Below the pieces are notes generated by a model, which made no database searches, was not told the DNA's origin, and saw only the letters and a list, made by a program, of their open reading frames with translations. The position numbers and the translations under genes are program-made. A DNA stretch of 6,290 nt from contig CATMOP010000122.1 of the NCBI GenBank assembly GCA_950072225.1, positions 1 through 6,290 on the forward strand, given 5' to 3'. Position 1 is the first letter of the stretch; every line of letters starts with the position of its first letter. Source of the DNA: an uncultured Nitrospina sp. Its GTDB lineage: Bacteria; Nitrospinota; Nitrospinia; Nitrospinales; VA-1. Positions 5,965 through 6,290 of the stretch are shown here, in pieces.

Positions 5965-6290
5965 ATGTTAGACCTTATATTATATCAGCCTGAAATCCCA
6001 CCCAATACCGGAAACATAATTAGGCTGTGCGCCAATACAGGAACAAGGCTTCATTTGATACACCCACTTGGCTTTCTTCTTACAGGCAAAGACCTGAAAA
6101 GAGCAGGCCTAGACTATGGTTCTTTGGTTGAGATTTCTGAGCATAGCAGTTTCGATGATTTTCTTTCAACGACCCGCAGCAAAAGAATCATTGCATTTTC
6201 CACATCAGGAAAAAAACCATACAACGAAATTAAATTTGAACAAGGGGACGCTTTACTTTTTGGGCCAGAAACGAGGGGTTTGCCCCAGGC
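5965..6290 (+). CDS. trmL: tRNA (cytidine/uridine-2'-O-)-methyltransferase TrmL, N-terminal part (3' end outside window)
   Basis: TrmL methylates the 2'-OH of the wobble nucleotide (position 34) of tRNA-Leu isoacceptors using S-adenosylmethionine. It belongs to the SpoU/SPOUT family with a trefoil-knot cofactor site. The first 108 codons are present, about two thirds of the roughly 155 residues of E. coli TrmL. LYQPEIPPNTGNIIRLCANT (6-25) is almost the E. coli sequence, including the NTGNIIR motif (14-20). RAGLDY (46-51) and the SPOUT motif FGPETRGLP (99-107) follow. The ATG at 5965 gives the standard family N-terminus. No ribosome binding site precedes it, so it may be translated from a leaderless transcript. 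Confidence 0.95.
   Translation, partial: MLDLILYQPEIPPNTGNIIRLCANTGTRLHLIHPLGFLLTGKDLKRAGLDYGSLVEISEHSSFDDFLSTTRSKRIIAFSTSGKKPYNEIKFEQGDALLFGPETRGLPQ
5979..6007 (-). promoter_or_regulatory. Probable pyrD promoter inside trmL
   Basis: The minus strand has a perfect -10 box TATAAT (complement of 5979-5984), 23 bases before the pyrD ATG. The -35 candidate TATTGG (complement of 6002-6007, 17-base spacer) is weak. The transcript would start near 5972 with a leader of about 17 bases that lacks a clear ribosome binding site. The whole element lies within the first codons of trmL, so the two divergent promoters overlap each other's genes. Confidence 0.45.

Noticed and set aside
1..6290. A new defence, mobile or biosynthetic system.
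   Set aside because: Every substantial coding region belongs to a well-known housekeeping family. No repeats, integrase, transposase or unknown conserved gene is present.

Overview
The window looks like ordinary chromosome from a Gram-negative bacterium with a moderately AT-rich genome, most likely a gammaproteobacterium and plausibly a marine, streamlined one. Three things suggest this. GyrB carries the long TOPRIM-region insertion of the Gram-negative enzyme. The order gyrB(+), plsC(-), glycyl-tRNA synthetase(-) matches, from memory, the region next to the replication origin in Pseudomonas and relatives. TrmL also closely resembles its gammaproteobacterial homologues. The exact lineage is an inference; a SAR86-like or other pelagic gammaproteobacterium would fit.

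Layout: (1) 1-1446, the 3' part of gyrB on the + strand. (2) 1447-1548, a short convergent spacer. (3) 1549-3657, a minus-strand pair transcribed as glycyl-tRNA synthetase then plsC, 24 bases apart. (4) 3658-3995, a 338-base divergent regulatory region. It holds a probable promoter and a 15-codon upstream ORF for the synthetase on the minus strand. On the plus strand it holds a promoter, a candidate glutamine-sensing aptamer, and a hairpin that can mask both the ribosome binding site and the start codon of the next gene. I see no tRNA, repeat array or further gene there. (5) 3996-4970, a type II (eukaryote/rhizobium-like) glutamine synthetase. (6) 4971-5016, a convergent spacer with a likely terminator. 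(7) 5017-5955, a class 1B dihydroorotate dehydrogenase on the minus strand. (8) 5965-6290, the start of trmL on the plus strand, with only 9 bases between its start codon and that of pyrD.

All genes are core functions: DNA supercoiling, phospholipid synthesis, tRNA charging, ammonia assimilation, pyrimidine synthesis and tRNA modification. No mobile element, CRISPR array, toxin-antitoxin pair or defence system is visible, and I do not claim a new multi-gene system. The interest lies in three enzymes of an unexpected type for a gammaproteobacterium (single-chain GlyRS, GSII, class 1B PyrD) and in the glutamine synthetase leader. That leader reads as a divergent glnA-type glutamine riboswitch joined to a translational OFF switch.
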